Below, one piece after another: positions 27,404 through 36,568 of a stretch of DNA of 64,000 nt. A program made the position numbers and the translations under genes. Numbering within the stretch: position 1 is the first letter of the stretch; every line of letters starts with the position of its first letter. The DNA is from Methanocorpusculum sp. (GTDB lineage: Archaea > Halobacteriota > Methanomicrobia > Methanomicrobiales > Methanocorpusculaceae): contig NZ_JAUSPQ010000008.1 in assembly GCF_030655665.1 (NCBI RefSeq), positions 1-64,000 of the forward strand. Reading direction: 5' to 3'. The notes beneath the pieces were generated by a model. The model saw only the letters and a list, made by a program, of their open reading frames with translations. It had not been told where the DNA came from and made no database searches.

Positions 27404-28405
27404 TCAGAGATTATCCGTGTCTTCTTTGAGTTTTTTTGTATCCTCTTTGAAAAGTCTCTTTAATAGAGACACTGACCAGTCACCGAAGTAATACAGAGAA
27501 ATCAGTCCTCCAACAAGCGTGACAAGATTTTTGATCAGGTGATCAATCACCGCAATAAGGAACGCGGTAAATGATGCAACGCCGCCGATTTCAAAAATTA
27601 TGGCAAGGGCCGCCTCGTAAGTTCCTATACCCCCCGGCGTAATCGGTACAGCTTTTATGAGATTTCCTATAACGATTGCCAGAAGAACCAGCATGAATGG
27701 AACATCGACGGCCAACATCATGCAGACAAGATAACAAACGAGAACATCCATCATCCAGATTATCACGGAAGTTCCCGAAAGAATACCTAGAGATGAGATC
27801 GTAGCGGATACCTGTCTGAACTGTGCAAAGACCTCCAGGATTTTTTTCAGGATCTTGTTCTCGGCATGCAACCACTTGGCAAGCAGGAGAATGATGATTC
27901 CCACAATTCCGGCGATCAGTACAAAGAGGATCAGCCAGACAAACCATCCATAATCCGCGGGAATCAGACTGATCAAAAACGGCAGAGAACACAACCCGAG
28001 AACTGCCAGTACAAGAATATCATACACTCGTTCAACGATAAGTGAAGTGAATCCGTTTGTGTAGGGCATGCCCTTCTCATGTTTGAGAATGAACATTCTG
28101 ACAACGTCGCCGAGACGTGCTGGAATGATCAGGTTTGCTGTCTGGGATACATAGATACATGCCGTGGAGAAGATGAGCCCGATTTCTGTTCCGAGACGCT
28201 TAATGATGTATTTGTATCGAAACCCGCGGAGAAACCATGCAAGAACACAGATGCATATTGCTACGATCAACCAGGTCGGGACCAGGGACTCAAGAATGCT
28301 TTCGAGATTTCCCTGCAGTTCATCCCAAACCCGCAGCAGCATGTACCCCAGTAATGCAGCGGCAATTACTGTTGGTATAACAACGGCACTAACTTTTTTC
28401 CACAT
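27404..28405 (-). CDS. Lysylphosphatidylglycerol synthase TM-region / AglD-type membrane protein
   Basis: The 333-residue protein has about eight helices and matches the UPF0104 domain, with the central ARLGDVVRMFILKHEKGMPYTNGFTSLIVERVYDILVL and the late VPITPGGIGTYEAALAII. In archaea this domain occurs alone or fused to a GT2 (AglD of N-glycosylation) and is thought to handle polyprenol-linked sugars. Here the GT2 is a separate gene whose end overlaps this start by 17 bases, effectively a split AglD. Confidence 0.85.
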   Translation of the reverse strand: MWKKVSAVVIPTVIAAALLGYMLLRVWDELQGNLESILESLVPTWLIVAICICVLAWFLRGFRYKYIIKRLGTEIGLIFSTACIYVSQTANLIIPARLGDVVRMFILKHEKGMPYTNGFTSLIVERVYDILVLAVLGLCSLPFLISLIPADYGWFVWLILFVLIAGIVGIIILLLAKWLHAENKILKKILEVFAQFRQVSATISSLGILSGTSVIIWMMDVLVCYLVCMMLAVDVPFMLVLLAIVIGNLIKAVPITPGGIGTYEAALAIIFEIGGVASFTAFLIAVIDHLIKNLVTLVGGLISLYYFGDWSVSLLKRLFKEDTKKLKEDTDNL

Positions 28406-29105
28406 GCAGTCTCCACCACATCTTCAGGATGTCTTTACCCATATTGCTCACATCTTTGAATCTGACGGTAGTGCCCGGACCCTGTGTCCAAACGACTGGA
28501 AATTCATCTACACGGAGACCTTCTTTTTGTGCAAGAACGAGTGATTCCGTGTCCCAGAACCAGTGAGGTGCCTGGATTTTCGGCACGAGTTCTCGAAGAA
28601 CCGCGGATTTATAGGCTTTGAATCCACACTGATGGTCATTGAGTTTGCTGCCGAGGAATAATCTGACCAGAAAATTATATCCTCTGCTGGCTATCTCCCG
28701 GTCGCCGCTTCTGATAATATTGCTGTCTTTCATCAGGCGTGAACCGGTCGCCACATCCGCTCCATCCTCGATATGTCCAAGAAGTTCTGCGAGATGGTTG
28801 ATGTCGGTTGCCAGATCGACATCATAATAACAGAATATTTCTCCCCGGGATTCTGCAAGAGCACGGTTCAGTGCCCTGCCTCTTCCCTGCCTTTCATTGG
28901 AGTGAAGCAGTCGGACCCGCGGATCTTTTTTCTCCCACTCTTCCACGCACTCGCGGCTTCCGTCGGTACTGCCGTCCTCTGCGATAATCAGCTCGAAAGA
29001 TTTTCCGTACGCTTCGAGTGCCTCAATGGATTTTGGAATAGCTGTCTTCAAAGCTTCCACATCATTGAAGACGGGAAGGACTGCGGTGACGGATACGTCT
29101 GTCAA
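28389..29105 (-). CDS. Family 2 glycosyltransferase (dolichol-phosphate sugar synthase-like)
   Basis: The 238-residue GT-A enzyme has VTAVLPVFNDVEAL, the EDGSTDGS nucleotide loop, the metal-binding YYDVDLATD and the acceptor motif LNDHQCGFKAYKS characteristic of DPM1/AglJ-like enzymes. It lacks membrane helices. It likely makes a polyprenyl-phosphate sugar on the cytoplasmic face, to be used with the adjacent AglD-like membrane protein. Its start overlaps the preceding gene by four bases, so three genes are translationally linked. Confidence 0.92.
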   Translation of the reverse strand: MTDVSVTAVLPVFNDVEALKTAIPKSIEALEAYGKSFELIIAEDGSTDGSRECVEEWEKKDPRVRLLHSNERQGRGRALNRALAESRGEIFCYYDVDLATDINHLAELLGHIEDGADVATGSRLMKDSNIIRSGDREIASRGYNFLVRLFLGSKLNDHQCGFKAYKSAVLRELVPKIQAPHWFWDTESLVLAQKEGLRVDEFPVVWTQGPGTTVRFKDVSNMGKDILKMWWRLHVEKS

Positions 29106-30343
29106 CGATTATTCTCCTCTAATAATTTTGCAGCATTGAGACCCGCCGAAATCGATCCCTCCATACTTCTTTCCGGATAGTTTTCCGGGGAAAACATTCC
29201 TGCGATGAACAAATTGTCTCCAATATTGGCTGGAGGGATAGAATCTTTGTATCCTGTTACATACACAGGACCGGCAAATCTGTCGATGTACAGGTCTGCG
29301 TGATGGATCTCACTGATATCTATAGAGAAACGTTTGCAGAAGTCATCAATCATCCGGTCTTTCAGTCCGCTGTCCGGTTCATCTTTGAAATAGGATGCAA
29401 GATACACGACATGTTCGCCATACCATTTGAACGGGACAAAATTCGTGTGGGTGACCACTGCTCCGTAGGGTGCCGGGTCTCCCATATTTGTCCAATAGAT
29501 ACCGTTTGTGGGGTCACGGGCGAGACCTAAGGTCATACATGCTGCCCCCTGGTACATGAGATCAGGGAGTTTGTCAGTAGAATTTCCCATTAACGAATTT
29601 GTAATCTGGGGTGGCAGTGTTGAAATAACAGCATCAAACTCCTCGCCGTTGATCTGCCACTTTTCATTTTTCCGGACAAGCGTGATCACCGGTGTGCTGA
29701 GTCTGATCTCTGCACCCATCTTCTCGAGTTTCTCCATCATCGCGTCGATCAGTTTATGCCAGCCGCCTTTCAGGTATCCGAGACGCTCTCCTTCTGTACC
29801 CCTGTCCGAGCGGATGGCGATCCTGCTCATAAGCCAGGCCGCCGATACATCATCCTTCATTGAACCGAATTTACTTGTGAGGAGGGGAGCAAAGAACGCA
29901 TTATAGATATCCTTCCCCACCTTCTCAAACAGATATTCCTTTGCCGTAACTTTGTCGAGTTGGGAGAGATTGATCTTTCGTGAACTGATGACGAACAGTC
30001 CGAGCCTGAATTTCTGGAAAAACGTGAGGCAGGGATAGCGGAGGATCTCGAGAGGGGTTGTGAGCGGGTGAAGTTTGCCGTCCATGTAATAACCGGTTGA
30101 ACCTTTCAGCCAGATCATATCAGTTTTTAGGTCAAGATTCTCCAGAAGGGAAAACAGGTTTGTATCTCCGGAAAAACAGTGGTGGTAGAGGGTTTCCAGA
30201 GTATAGGTATTGTTGTAGGTAAGGGAGGACATACACCCGCCTGGACTGTCATTTTTTTCAAAAATGACAACCTCATTTTTATCAGCAAGTTGTAGTGCCG
30301 CTGACAAACCTGCGAGTCCTGATCCAAGAATCCCTATCTTCAT
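29102..30343 (-). CDS. FAD-dependent amine oxidase/protoporphyrinogen oxidase-like protein
   Basis: The 413-residue protein starts at the ATG (30343) before the FAD-binding fold MKIGILGSGLAGLSAA; a longer frame to 30412 adds 23 residues of no family character. It ends with the family C-terminal NIGDNLFIAGMFSPENYPERSMEGSISAGLNAA. Relatives include PPOX, HpnE-like and UDP-galactopyranose mutase-like enzymes that act on lipids or sugars. Overlap with the GT2 gene suggests a role in the same surface lipid or sugar pathway, rather than haem synthesis. The substrate is unknown. Confidence 0.85.
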   Translation of the reverse strand: MKIGILGSGLAGLSAALQLADKNEVVIFEKNDSPGGCMSSLTYNNTYTLETLYHHCFSGDTNLFSLLENLDLKTDMIWLKGSTGYYMDGKLHPLTTPLEILRYPCLTFFQKFRLGLFVISSRKINLSQLDKVTAKEYLFEKVGKDIYNAFFAPLLTSKFGSMKDDVSAAWLMSRIAIRSDRGTEGERLGYLKGGWHKLIDAMMEKLEKMGAEIRLSTPVITLVRKNEKWQINGEEFDAVISTLPPQITNSLMGNSTDKLPDLMYQGAACMTLGLARDPTNGIYWTNMGDPAPYGAVVTHTNFVPFKWYGEHVVYLASYFKDEPDSGLKDRMIDDFCKRFSIDISEIHHADLYIDRFAGPVYVTGYKDSIPPANIGDNLFIAGMFSPENYPERSMEGSISAGLNAAKLLEENNR

Positions 30344-30401
30344 TGTACTATATGATAGCTTTGTATGATAAGAAAGTTTTTGGCACACGTCGTCATATAG
30401 T

Positions 30402-30423
30402 ATGGAAGTCATATATATTCCAT
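30402..30423. promoter_or_regulatory. Inverted repeat in the cetZ promoter
   Basis: ATGGAA-N10-TTCCAT flanks GTCATATATA, a TATA-like core, about 40 bases before cetZ. It is divergent from the FAD oxidoreductase cluster. GTCATATA also occurs just upstream (30392). An operator straddling a TATA box is plausible. Confidence 0.4.
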
Positions 30424-30462
30424 GACTGACATATATAACACAATTAAAGGTGTCTACAGTAA

Positions 30463-31656
30463 ATGCGAGTATTTTTTATAGGATTTGGACAAGCAGGAGG
30501 AAAGATCGTGGATATGTTTCTGGCACAGGACAGAAAGTTAGGATCCACGAGTTTCCGGGGTATTGTAATCAATACTGCCCGGACCGATCTGATGGGTGTG
30601 AAGTATATTCCCATGGAGGATCGTCTCCTCATTGGCCAGACAATGGTCAAAGGTCACGGTGTTGGAACTGATAACGTGACCGGTGCTAAGGTGGCTGCGG
30701 ATGAGATTGATACGATCATCAATGCGATCGACAAACGCGGCACTCATGATGTTGATGCATTCGTCGTTTGTGCAGGTCTTGGCGGTGGAACAGGTTCTGG
30801 TGGTGCTCCTGTTCTCTGCCGTCACTTAAAGCGTATATACCGTGAGCCGGTCTATGCACTTGGTATTATTCCGGCCCCAGAAGAGGGTCGTCTCTACTCC
30901 TTGAATGCCGCCCGGAGTTTATCCACGCTGGTAAACGAGGCTGACAATGTTATCGTCTTTGACAACAGTGCATGGAAGAATGACGGCGAGAGTGTGAAGA
31001 GTGCTTTCGACCGGCTCAACGAGGAGATCGTTCGCAGGTTCGGTGTTCTTTTCCGTGCCGGCGAGGTCAACAAGTTCGGTGTTGGAGAGATGGTTGTTGA
31101 CTCCAGTGAGATCATCAACACTCTGCGGGGCGGAGGTATCTCTTCGGTTGGTTATGCTATCAGCGAGGCTCTTCCCAAAGGTGGAAAATCCTCCTCCAAA
31201 TCAAGCGGTGGCCTTCTCGGTGGGCTTCTCGGCAAGAAGGACAAGAGGCAGGAACCCCATGTTGATATCACATCGACTGAGGATAAATCTGCGAAAATCA
31301 TCGGTCTTGTTCGCCGTGCCATGCTTGGACGTTTGACTCTGCCTTGTGATTACTCAACTGCAGAACGCGCTCTTGTTCTTGTTGCCGGTCCCCCGACCGA
31401 GCTTGACCGGAAAGGTGTGGAGAAGTCCAAGAGCTGGGTCGAAGAGAATATTGCCGGTGTCGAGGTTCGCGGCGGTGATTATCCGGTCGACAGCGGGTAT
31501 GTTGCTGCAGTCGTCCTGCTTGCAACGATCGGGAATGCACCCCGTATCCGTGAGCTGATGGAGCTTGCAAAGGAAGCAAAGGAAGAGGTCGTGAGATCCC
31601 GTGAGCGGGCCACTTCATCAATGTTTGAGGATGGGATAGATCCCTTGTTTGAGTGA
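30463..31656 (+). CDS. cetZ: CetZ-type tubulin/FtsZ superfamily protein
   Basis: The 397-residue protein begins RVFFIGFGQAGGKIVD, typical of CetZ rather than FtsZ1/2, and has the GTP signature AGLGGGTGSGGAP. Between the GTPase and C-terminal domains is a low-complexity insertion (GGKSSSKSSGGLLGGLLGKKDKRQE, near residues 245-268) not seen in the family core. CetZ proteins shape archaeal cells, for example in motile haloarchaea. Its stop is seven bases from the start of a membrane-anchored secreted protein, so the two are one operon and may act together at the envelope. Confidence 0.93.
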   Translation: MRVFFIGFGQAGGKIVDMFLAQDRKLGSTSFRGIVINTARTDLMGVKYIPMEDRLLIGQTMVKGHGVGTDNVTGAKVAADEIDTIINAIDKRGTHDVDAFVVCAGLGGGTGSGGAPVLCRHLKRIYREPVYALGIIPAPEEGRLYSLNAARSLSTLVNEADNVIVFDNSAWKNDGESVKSAFDRLNEEIVRRFGVLFRAGEVNKFGVGEMVVDSSEIINTLRGGGISSVGYAISEALPKGGKSSSKSSGGLLGGLLGKKDKRQEPHVDITSTEDKSAKIIGLVRRAMLGRLTLPCDYSTAERALVLVAGPPTELDRKGVEKSKSWVEENIAGVEVRGGDYPVDSGYVAAVVLLATIGNAPRIRELMELAKEAKEEVVRSRERATSSMFEDGIDPLFE

Positions 31657-31663
31657 GGATATT

Positions 31664-32770
31664 ATGAAACAAATCACCTATGTATTATTGGCACTTTTGG
31701 TCTGTGCAACATTAATTGGTACCGCATCTGCATTCACGTATACAGATGGGGCTATTGTGGACCCTTCGGGCTCTTTGAGTCCGGGTGAAGCGGTCACTGC
31801 TTCGATGACCATCTCTCTTCCAAAGGACAGTATCAGTGCCTCAGGCTCTCTTAAATTGACTACGGCTCTTCGTGACTCAACGCTCTGGACTGTGTATGTA
31901 TATAAGGGCACGGTTGTAAATAACAAAACCAGTGAGGATGCCTTAATTACAACATTCTCCTCCACCAGTTTCGCATATACTATTTCCGGATTCGTTCTGG
32001 ATTATGATCAGCCGGTTACTCTGTATATCGCTCTGAGCGGTCTTGTTCCGGAAAGTTTGAAAGGTCAGTCTGTTACTATCATGAAAATCGATGAGAACTC
32101 AGGTTCGGCAGCTGCGAGCGGTTACTCTACGTACTCTTCGCCTACCCAGACGGTTTATAATCCTGATGATTTTTCCGGTATGGTGACTGTTGCTGATGAA
32201 CAAATCACATCTCTTGAATCACGCATTACCACCTACACAACGTACGGGATTGACGTGTCTTCTGTGGTCACGAATCTGCAATCCGCTAAAACCTCTCTTG
32301 CAGCAGCAAAATCTGCGGGTACCGCTGATATCGCACTTGCCAACAAAAAACTGGAAGCAGCGATCACTTCGATAAATGCTGCTGAAAAAGCTCTGTCTCT
32401 TGCCGGTCTGACTGCTATCAAAGCAAACACAGATGCAGTTGATCTCATCGTCACCGAACTTTATGGAAAAGGCTGGGATACCGAAGCAAAACTGCTCGCA
32501 ACGACCAATCAAGGCATCAAGAATACCTATGATGTAGCTGCACTTTCTTATAATGCGGGCGGTTCCCCTGATGTTGATGAGACTCTTAAGGCGTCGGAAG
32601 AGGCGGTCGCTGAGGGAAATGCTTATCTGGAAAAGGCTTCAGCCTCACCGCTTGCTGCCGTTGGCAGTATCCTGCCGATCATAATTGTGATCGTAGTTGC
32701 GGTAGTCGTTGTTTTCGGTGCAATCATATTCATTAGAAGACGTAGAGGCGGCTGGGACGAACTTGGATAA
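31664..32770 (+). CDS. Secreted membrane-anchored protein, cetZ-linked
   Basis: The 368-residue protein starts at ATG 31664; a GTG at 31649 overlaps cetZ. It has a signal peptide (residues 1-23, ending TASA), a beta-rich, S/T-rich domain of about 130 residues, a helical, alanine-rich segment that may form coiled coil (ESRITTYTTYGIDVSSVVTNLQSAK to LSLAG), and a single membrane helix (about 340-360) followed by a short basic tail RRRRGGWDELG. Topology puts the bulk outside and the tail inside, near where CetZ would polymerise. I do not recognise a named family. A scaffold or anchor for CetZ is an inference from linkage only. Confidence 0.75.
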   Translation: MKQITYVLLALLVCATLIGTASAFTYTDGAIVDPSGSLSPGEAVTASMTISLPKDSISASGSLKLTTALRDSTLWTVYVYKGTVVNNKTSEDALITTFSSTSFAYTISGFVLDYDQPVTLYIALSGLVPESLKGQSVTIMKIDENSGSAAASGYSTYSSPTQTVYNPDDFSGMVTVADEQITSLESRITTYTTYGIDVSSVVTNLQSAKTSLAAAKSAGTADIALANKKLEAAITSINAAEKALSLAGLTAIKANTDAVDLIVTELYGKGWDTEAKLLATTNQGIKNTYDVAALSYNAGGSPDVDETLKASEEAVAEGNAYLEKASASPLAAVGSILPIIIVIVVAVVVVFGAIIFIRRRRGGWDELG

Positions 32771-32839
32771 CCGATCTGATGTGTGAGGAGTATTCTCTCC
32801 TCTTTGACATCTTCTTTTTGAAAAATAGTTTGAATAAAT

Positions 32840-33496
32840 TTAGTGAAAGAGTTCGTCCATATACTCTACAGACCTGCCTTCCGACTCTTTCTTGGTAAAT
32901 ACGGTGATAACATCTCCGGGCATAAATGTAACGTTCCCGCTTGGAATGATCAGTTTCCCACCTCTTCTTATTGCAATGTAAAGCATATCTTTCATATCAG
33001 ATACGTCTTTGACCGTCTTGTTCACGCCTTTTGCTCCGTCACTTGCGGTGACTTCAAAGATGCTCCCGCCCTCTATCGATGCAAGAAGCTGTGTATCTGG
33101 ATTTTCTGACCAGAGATAAAGACTGCGTGCAACGATCTCGTCCGGGTTTTCACTGATCCGGACGCCGACTTCTTTGAAAAGATCGGAATGTTCCTTCTGG
33201 TTCACGATTGAAACGAGGGTCTTTACCGCGTATTTTTTTGCAAGCCAGCAGGCCATAAGGTTCAGTGCATCATCGCTGGTGGTCGCCACAAGTGCATCCG
33301 CCCGATCAATCCCTGCATCCTCTAAAATTGCTTTATTAGTTGCATTTCCGGCGATCGCCAGGAGGTCATGCTGGGACAGGATATCCGCACACCGGTCCTC
33401 ATCCCTGTCGATAACCACAACACTGTGCCCGTTCTCCGACGCAATCCCGGCAAGACTTCTTCCGATTCCACCCAGACCAACGATGATGAGATACAT
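32840..33496 (-). CDS. trkA: TrkA-family NAD-binding potassium channel/transporter subunit
   Basis: The 218-residue cytoplasmic protein has an RCK_N Rossmann domain (VGLGGIGRSLAGIASENGHSVVVIDRDEDR) with the acidic end that selects NAD, and an RCK_C domain from about residue 135 (SIFEVTASDGAKGVNKTVKDV..PGDVITVF). It gates a potassium channel or transporter in response to nucleotide. No partner channel is adjacent, so it must work with one elsewhere. It is divergent from rnhB. Confidence 0.93.
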   Translation of the reverse strand: MYLIIVGLGGIGRSLAGIASENGHSVVVIDRDEDRCADILSQHDLLAIAGNATNKAILEDAGIDRADALVATTSDDALNLMACWLAKKYAVKTLVSIVNQKEHSDLFKEVGVRISENPDEIVARSLYLWSENPDTQLLASIEGGSIFEVTASDGAKGVNKTVKDVSDMKDMLYIAIRRGGKLIIPSGNVTFMPGDVITVFTKKESEGRSVEYMDELFH

Positions 33497-33553
33497 AGAA
33501 AATCGTATGCTGTCAGGTGGTATTATATCTATTCCCTGAAATATACGTATCCG

Positions 33554-34192
33554 ATGACAATCTGCGGAGTCGATGAGGCAGGAAAGGGTCCGGTGCTTGG
33601 TCCGATGGTCACTGCCGGCGTTCTTATTTCGGATCCGTCAGAACTGGAGACGCTGGACATCAAAGACTCCAAAAAACTCTCCCCGAAAAAACGTGAGAGC
33701 CTGTTTGAAGAGATCATTGCCTCCTGGCAAACATATACCGTAGTGCGAAGTCCCTTCGAGATCGATTCACGCGAGGGTACGATGAATGCATTCACCGCTT
33801 CATGCCATGCAGAAGTTGTCCGCGCTCTTCACGCCGATGTCATCTATCTTGATGCATGCGATGTAAATGCAAAGCGATTTGGCGACACTGTTCTTCGAAT
33901 GAGCGGTCACACTGCAGAGGTCTGTTCAGAACATAAAGCAGACGCAAAATTCCCCGTTGTCGGGGCCGCAAGTATCGTGGCAAAAGTTACCCGCGATCGA
34001 TGCATTGCTGAACTAAAGACAGAGTACGGCGAAATCGGGAGTGGATATCCTTCAGATGCTCTCACGATAGCCTTTCTCACGGAGTATATACAAACGCATG
34101 GAGAAGCTCCGGCCTGCGCCAGGAAATCCTGGCAGACCACACAGGATATCATCAACCGATCCTCACAGACCGGGTTGTCCGACTTCTTCTAA
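33554..34192 (+). CDS. rnhB: Ribonuclease HII
   Basis: The 212-residue enzyme starts at ATG 33554; a longer open frame extends back over trkA and is not used. The active site is ICGVDEAGKGPVLGPM, with further acidic residues in the YLDACDVNAKRFG region. Archaeal RNase HII cleaves RNA in RNA-DNA hybrids, at primers and misincorporated ribonucleotides. It is followed by the M50 protease after 36 bases. Confidence 0.97.
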   Translation: MTICGVDEAGKGPVLGPMVTAGVLISDPSELETLDIKDSKKLSPKKRESLFEEIIASWQTYTVVRSPFEIDSREGTMNAFTASCHAEVVRALHADVIYLDACDVNAKRFGDTVLRMSGHTAEVCSEHKADAKFPVVGAASIVAKVTRDRCIAELKTEYGEIGSGYPSDALTIAFLTEYIQTHGEAPACARKSWQTTQDIINRSSQTGLSDFF

Positions 34193-34228
34193 GCAACCTC
34201 TTATTATCCCACTTCCAATAAGTATAGA

Positions 34229-35554
34229 ATGGATTTAGGCTGGCTTATTCCGGTACTCACTGCAGTGATGATTTATGCGTGTATATGCTTTGCCATCATA
34301 AAATACAATATTCTCCCAAACACCTTCTCCTTCATGGGTCCCTGTCTGATGATCAAAACGATCCATACCGGCATCTTTGACAAACTCTCTCGGTGGAAAC
34401 GTCTTCTGATAGCATATGGAAATCTGGGTGTCATCCTGACCGTTATCAGCAGTGTGGTCGTTACCCTGCTCTTTGTGTTTACGGCATTCATGAGTTTGTT
34501 TATTGATACGGAACCTATCGCGCCGCAGAATCTTCTGCTGATCCCGGGAATAAATGATTATGTGCCCTCGACATTTGCCGTATGGTTTGCCCTCATTTTT
34601 GCGATGGTCATCCATGAGTTTGGACACGGTTTTCTTTCCCGTGTGGAAAACATCAAAGTCAAATCAGCCGGTGTCCTCGCACTGGTGATTCCGATCGGCG
34701 CTTTTGTCGAACCTGATGAAGAGGACATCGCGAAGTCTTCTCTTGGAACAAAACTGAGAATGTATGCAGCGGGGATTACCAATAACCTGCTCGTTGGAGG
34801 AATCTGTGTCCTTTTATTGGTTCTCCTTCTTGGTCTGGTTGTTCCCGGGACCTCTCCGTATGTGTATGGGGTGTATGCAGGCTATCCTGCCGAAGAGGCT
34901 GGTGTAATGCCCGGCACGATCATTTTTGCTATTGATAACACATCAGTGTCCAGTCTCGCGGACATCTCCGCAGTTCTTGCAACGACAAAGGCAAATCAGA
35001 CGATAACTCTTCACGGTGAATATCGCGGGACTCCTCAGACATATGATATTACTCTCACCTCTATTCCGCCGGATCTTGCCGGAAGTCTTCTTGTGTCAGG
35101 GTCCGACTCAGGATTTATCGGTGTGTCCTTCTCTGAACCGTCCGTCCTCACGAATGCTCTTCACACATTGATGTATCCCTCCTCCCCACTAGGGGTTGCC
35201 GGGTCACTCCTGACATTTATTGCCCTACCCTTCTCCTCAATTGCAGGATCTGCCGCACTGAGTTTCCTGATCGTGGACACTCCTGATCCGGCAATATTGG
35301 CCGCTCCGTTTACCGGATTCTGGGAGATCATTCATATCCTTTACTGGTGTGCATGGATCAATATCCTTCTCGGCATATTCAACGCTCTGCCGCTTGGACC
35401 GTTTGACGGCGGGCAGATGCTTCGTGAAAGTCTGCGCTCATGGTTTGTCAGCCGTGGAAAAGATGAGAAAACGGCATTCAGCATTTGCCGGTCGATCTCC
35501 TATGTTCTTGTCTTGTTGATCGTTATCCCATTGATCATGCCGTATATCTTATAA
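34229..35554 (+). CDS. M50-family site-2-type membrane metalloprotease with PDZ-like domain
   Basis: The 441-residue protein has several membrane segments, the zinc motif VIHEFGHG (HExxH, around residues 129-136) and the late metal ligand in LGPFDGGQ. A PDZ-like module (YGVYAGYPAEEAGVMPGTIIFAIDNTSVSSLADI) lies between them at about 215-265. Site-2 proteases cleave regulators within the membrane. No anti-sigma-like substrate is adjacent, and archaea lack sigma factors, so the substrate is unknown. Confidence 0.9.
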   Translation: MDLGWLIPVLTAVMIYACICFAIIKYNILPNTFSFMGPCLMIKTIHTGIFDKLSRWKRLLIAYGNLGVILTVISSVVVTLLFVFTAFMSLFIDTEPIAPQNLLLIPGINDYVPSTFAVWFALIFAMVIHEFGHGFLSRVENIKVKSAGVLALVIPIGAFVEPDEEDIAKSSLGTKLRMYAAGITNNLLVGGICVLLLVLLLGLVVPGTSPYVYGVYAGYPAEEAGVMPGTIIFAIDNTSVSSLADISAVLATTKANQTITLHGEYRGTPQTYDITLTSIPPDLAGSLLVSGSDSGFIGVSFSEPSVLTNALHTLMYPSSPLGVAGSLLTFIALPFSSIAGSAALSFLIVDTPDPAILAAPFTGFWEIIHILYWCAWINILLGIFNALPLGPFDGGQMLRESLRSWFVSRGKDEKTAFSICRSISYVLVLLIVIPLIMPYIL

Positions 35555-35593
35555 GAGAAGATTAATTATTCCTCTACCTCACACATAACTATC

Positions 35594-36214
35594 ATGAAGC
35601 GTATCGCAGTACTTGCGTCAGGCAGGGGCTCAAATTTCCAGGCAATTCTGGATGCTCTTTCAGTAGGCAAAATCAATGGGGAAATCGTGGCTCTTTTGAC
35701 GGACAATAGAGATGCCTATGCAATTCAACGTGCAGATACTGCTGGAATTCCTGCAATTGTTCTGAATTATAAGGATTACACCTCAAAAGTGGAGTTTGAA
35801 CGCGATCTTCTTACTGCTATGCAGGATGTTGAGGCTGATCTTTTTGTCTGTGCGGGATATATGCGTATAATCGGTTCTGAGATTTCCCGGGAGTTTGCCG
35901 GTAAAATGATCAATATCCATCCGGCACTTCTCCCTGCTTTTTCCGGTCTTCACGGACAACGGCAGGCTATTGAATATGGAGTGAAAATTGCAGGATGCAC
36001 AGTTCATTTTGTTGACGAAGGTCTTGATTCCGGCCCGATCATTTTACAAAAAGCTGTTGAGGTCCTGGATGATGATGACGAGGATTCTCTAGCGGAGCGG
36101 ATTTTAGAACAGGAACACCTTGCATATCCTGAGGCCGTGGGCTTATTTTGTGCTGATCGTCTGCAAGTCTGCGGTCGCCGCGTGAAAATCCTTCCCGAGG
36201 CAAACAATCAATAG
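35594..36214 (+). CDS. purN: Phosphoribosylglycinamide formyltransferase
   Basis: The 206-residue PurN has LASGRGSNFQAIL at the N-terminus and the active-site segment INIHPALLPAF, with the catalytic Asp in VDEGLDSGPII. It adds the second one-carbon unit of purine synthesis from formyl-tetrahydrofolate. In methanogens, which mostly use tetrahydromethanopterin, PurN coexists with PurT in some lineages, so the formyl donor is of interest. It stands before the RNase P gene. Confidence 0.95.
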   Translation: MKRIAVLASGRGSNFQAILDALSVGKINGEIVALLTDNRDAYAIQRADTAGIPAIVLNYKDYTSKVEFERDLLTAMQDVEADLFVCAGYMRIIGSEISREFAGKMINIHPALLPAFSGLHGQRQAIEYGVKIAGCTVHFVDEGLDSGPIILQKAVEVLDDDDEDSLAERILEQEHLAYPEAVGLFCADRLQVCGRRVKILPEANNQ

Positions 36215-36247
36215 GTCACAGGTACTATTGTATAAGGCATAATCCCT

Positions 36248-36568
36248 ATGGCAAAAGCAGAGAAAGGCATCTCCACAAAAAAAATCGCTCTTGAACGGAT
36301 CGATATTTTGTTTGAGCGTGCAAAAGAGGCACAAACCAAACCTGACCTTTCCGTTCGTTATGTTTCTCTTGCCCGCGAGATGGCGATGAAACAACGTGTC
36401 CGTTTAACAAAACGTCACCGGCGTTCTTTCTGCCCGTCATGTCATGCCTTCTTCATTCCTGGCGAAAATCTCCGGGTCCGGGTCCAGCATGGGAAGATCA
36501 TCTATACGTGCGGTATCTGCGGAGCAGTTACCCGTATCCCCCTCAATAAAAAAACCGAATCAAGGTGA
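36248..36568 (+). CDS. rnp4: Ribonuclease P protein component 4 (Rpp21/Rpr2)
   Basis: The 106-residue protein has N-terminal helices (IALERIDILFERAKEAQTKPDLSVRYVSLAREMAMKQRVRL) and a zinc ribbon, FCPSCHAFFIPGEN..YTCGICGAVTR, with four cysteines. It is the specificity-domain partner of RNase P RNA. The end overlaps the next start by four bases (GTG at 36565). Confidence 0.95.
   Translation: MAKAEKGISTKKIALERIDILFERAKEAQTKPDLSVRYVSLAREMAMKQRVRLTKRHRRSFCPSCHAFFIPGENLRVRVQHGKIIYTCGICGAVTRIPLNKKTESR

Noticed and set aside
33368-33553. Extended N-terminus of RNase HII
   Set aside because: It overlaps trkA on the other strand and has no RNase HII similarity.
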